DNA from: Methylohalomonas lacus
GTDB taxonomy: Bacteria; Pseudomonadota; Gammaproteobacteria; Methylohalomonadales; Methylohalomonadaceae
Length of the DNA: 64,000 nucleotides
Reading direction: 5' to 3'
NCBI RefSeq assembly: GCF_024808875.1
Contig: NZ_JANUCT010000006.1
Coordinates: 62,001-126,000, forward strand
In this document: in pieces, positions 63,701 through 64,000 of the stretch
How the letters are laid out: each line of letters begins with the position of its first letter
Numbering within the stretch: position 1 is the first letter of the stretch
The notes under the pieces: generated by a model
Told to the model about the DNA's origin: nothing
Databases searched by the model: none
Seen by the model: only the letters and a program-made list of their open reading frames with translations
Made by a program: the position numbers and the translations under genes

Positions 63701-64000
<300 letters not shown>

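Overview
The window comes from a GC-rich gammaproteobacterium, probably a marine or halotolerant one. The evidence is a conserved gammaproteobacterial block (pncC, thpR, recA, recX, alaS, lysC, csrA, tRNA-Ser, tRNA-Arg), together with lon, ttcA, tadA, guaA/guaB, mltF and srkA. An N-acetylglutaminylglutamine amide (NAGGN) osmolyte operon and parts of a 'proteobacterial dedicated sortase' locus add the marine or halotolerant flavour. I cannot name the species. Most of the window is chromosomal housekeeping or lineage-specific sequence. The only complete mobile element is one IS1595-type insertion sequence.

Layout. 1-7.8 kb: a CYTH/CHAD protein running off the left edge, then an AddA-like helicase-nuclease and its AddB-like partner. 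8-13.2 kb: an EgtD-type histidine methyltransferase without EgtB, an alpha/beta hydrolase, endonuclease I, and a large MscS-family channel. 13.2-17.5 kb: an A+T-rich spacer, tRNA-Ser(CGA), mltF-srkA, DUF3301, YajQ and a CPXCG zinc-ribbon protein. 17.5-22.8 kb: two divergent paralogues with the unusual order cyclic-nucleotide-binding fold, rhodanese, long coiled coil. Between them lies a small unknown gene behind a textbook sigma-54 promoter. 22.9-29.3 kb: small envelope proteins, a c-haem sensor-like protein, alanine dehydrogenase plus an LDH/MDH-fold enzyme (both with NADP-like cofactor loops), an SDR lacking its catalytic Tyr, an FeS photolyase and DUF2256. 29.3-33.1 kb: PdsS/PdsR/PdsO without a sortase or target gene. 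33-42.7 kb: MscS, Sel1 repeats, M50 protease, DUF4124, Lon, TtcA, a Rap1a/Tai-like protein, CspA, MFS and DinB. 42.9-49.5 kb: MarR, the NAGGN operon (amidotransferase, synthetase, M42 peptidase) and a zinc alcohol dehydrogenase. 49.6-51.7 kb: a frameshifted Ala-rich exported protein, the IS1595 element, and tRNA-Arg(ACG) and tRNA-Ser(GCT). 51.9-59.8 kb: the csrA-to-tadA housekeeping block. 59.8-62 kb: a lower-GC accessory stretch with a decayed transglutaminase, a phasin-like protein, GlsB/YeaQ and a tiny lipoprotein. 62-64 kb: guaA and the 3' end of guaB.

Best candidates for something undescribed: (1) the cNMP/rhodanese/coiled-coil pair with the sigma-54-driven small protein; (2) a regular tRNA-linked architecture in which each of three tRNA genes has an inverted copy of its own T-arm about 64-72 bp away, beyond the terminator (once the IS is removed), preceded by TGTCGAACC; (3) the NADP-type alanine dehydrogenase/LDH-fold pair. 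All functional statements are read from sequence motifs and family knowledge. No database search was run.
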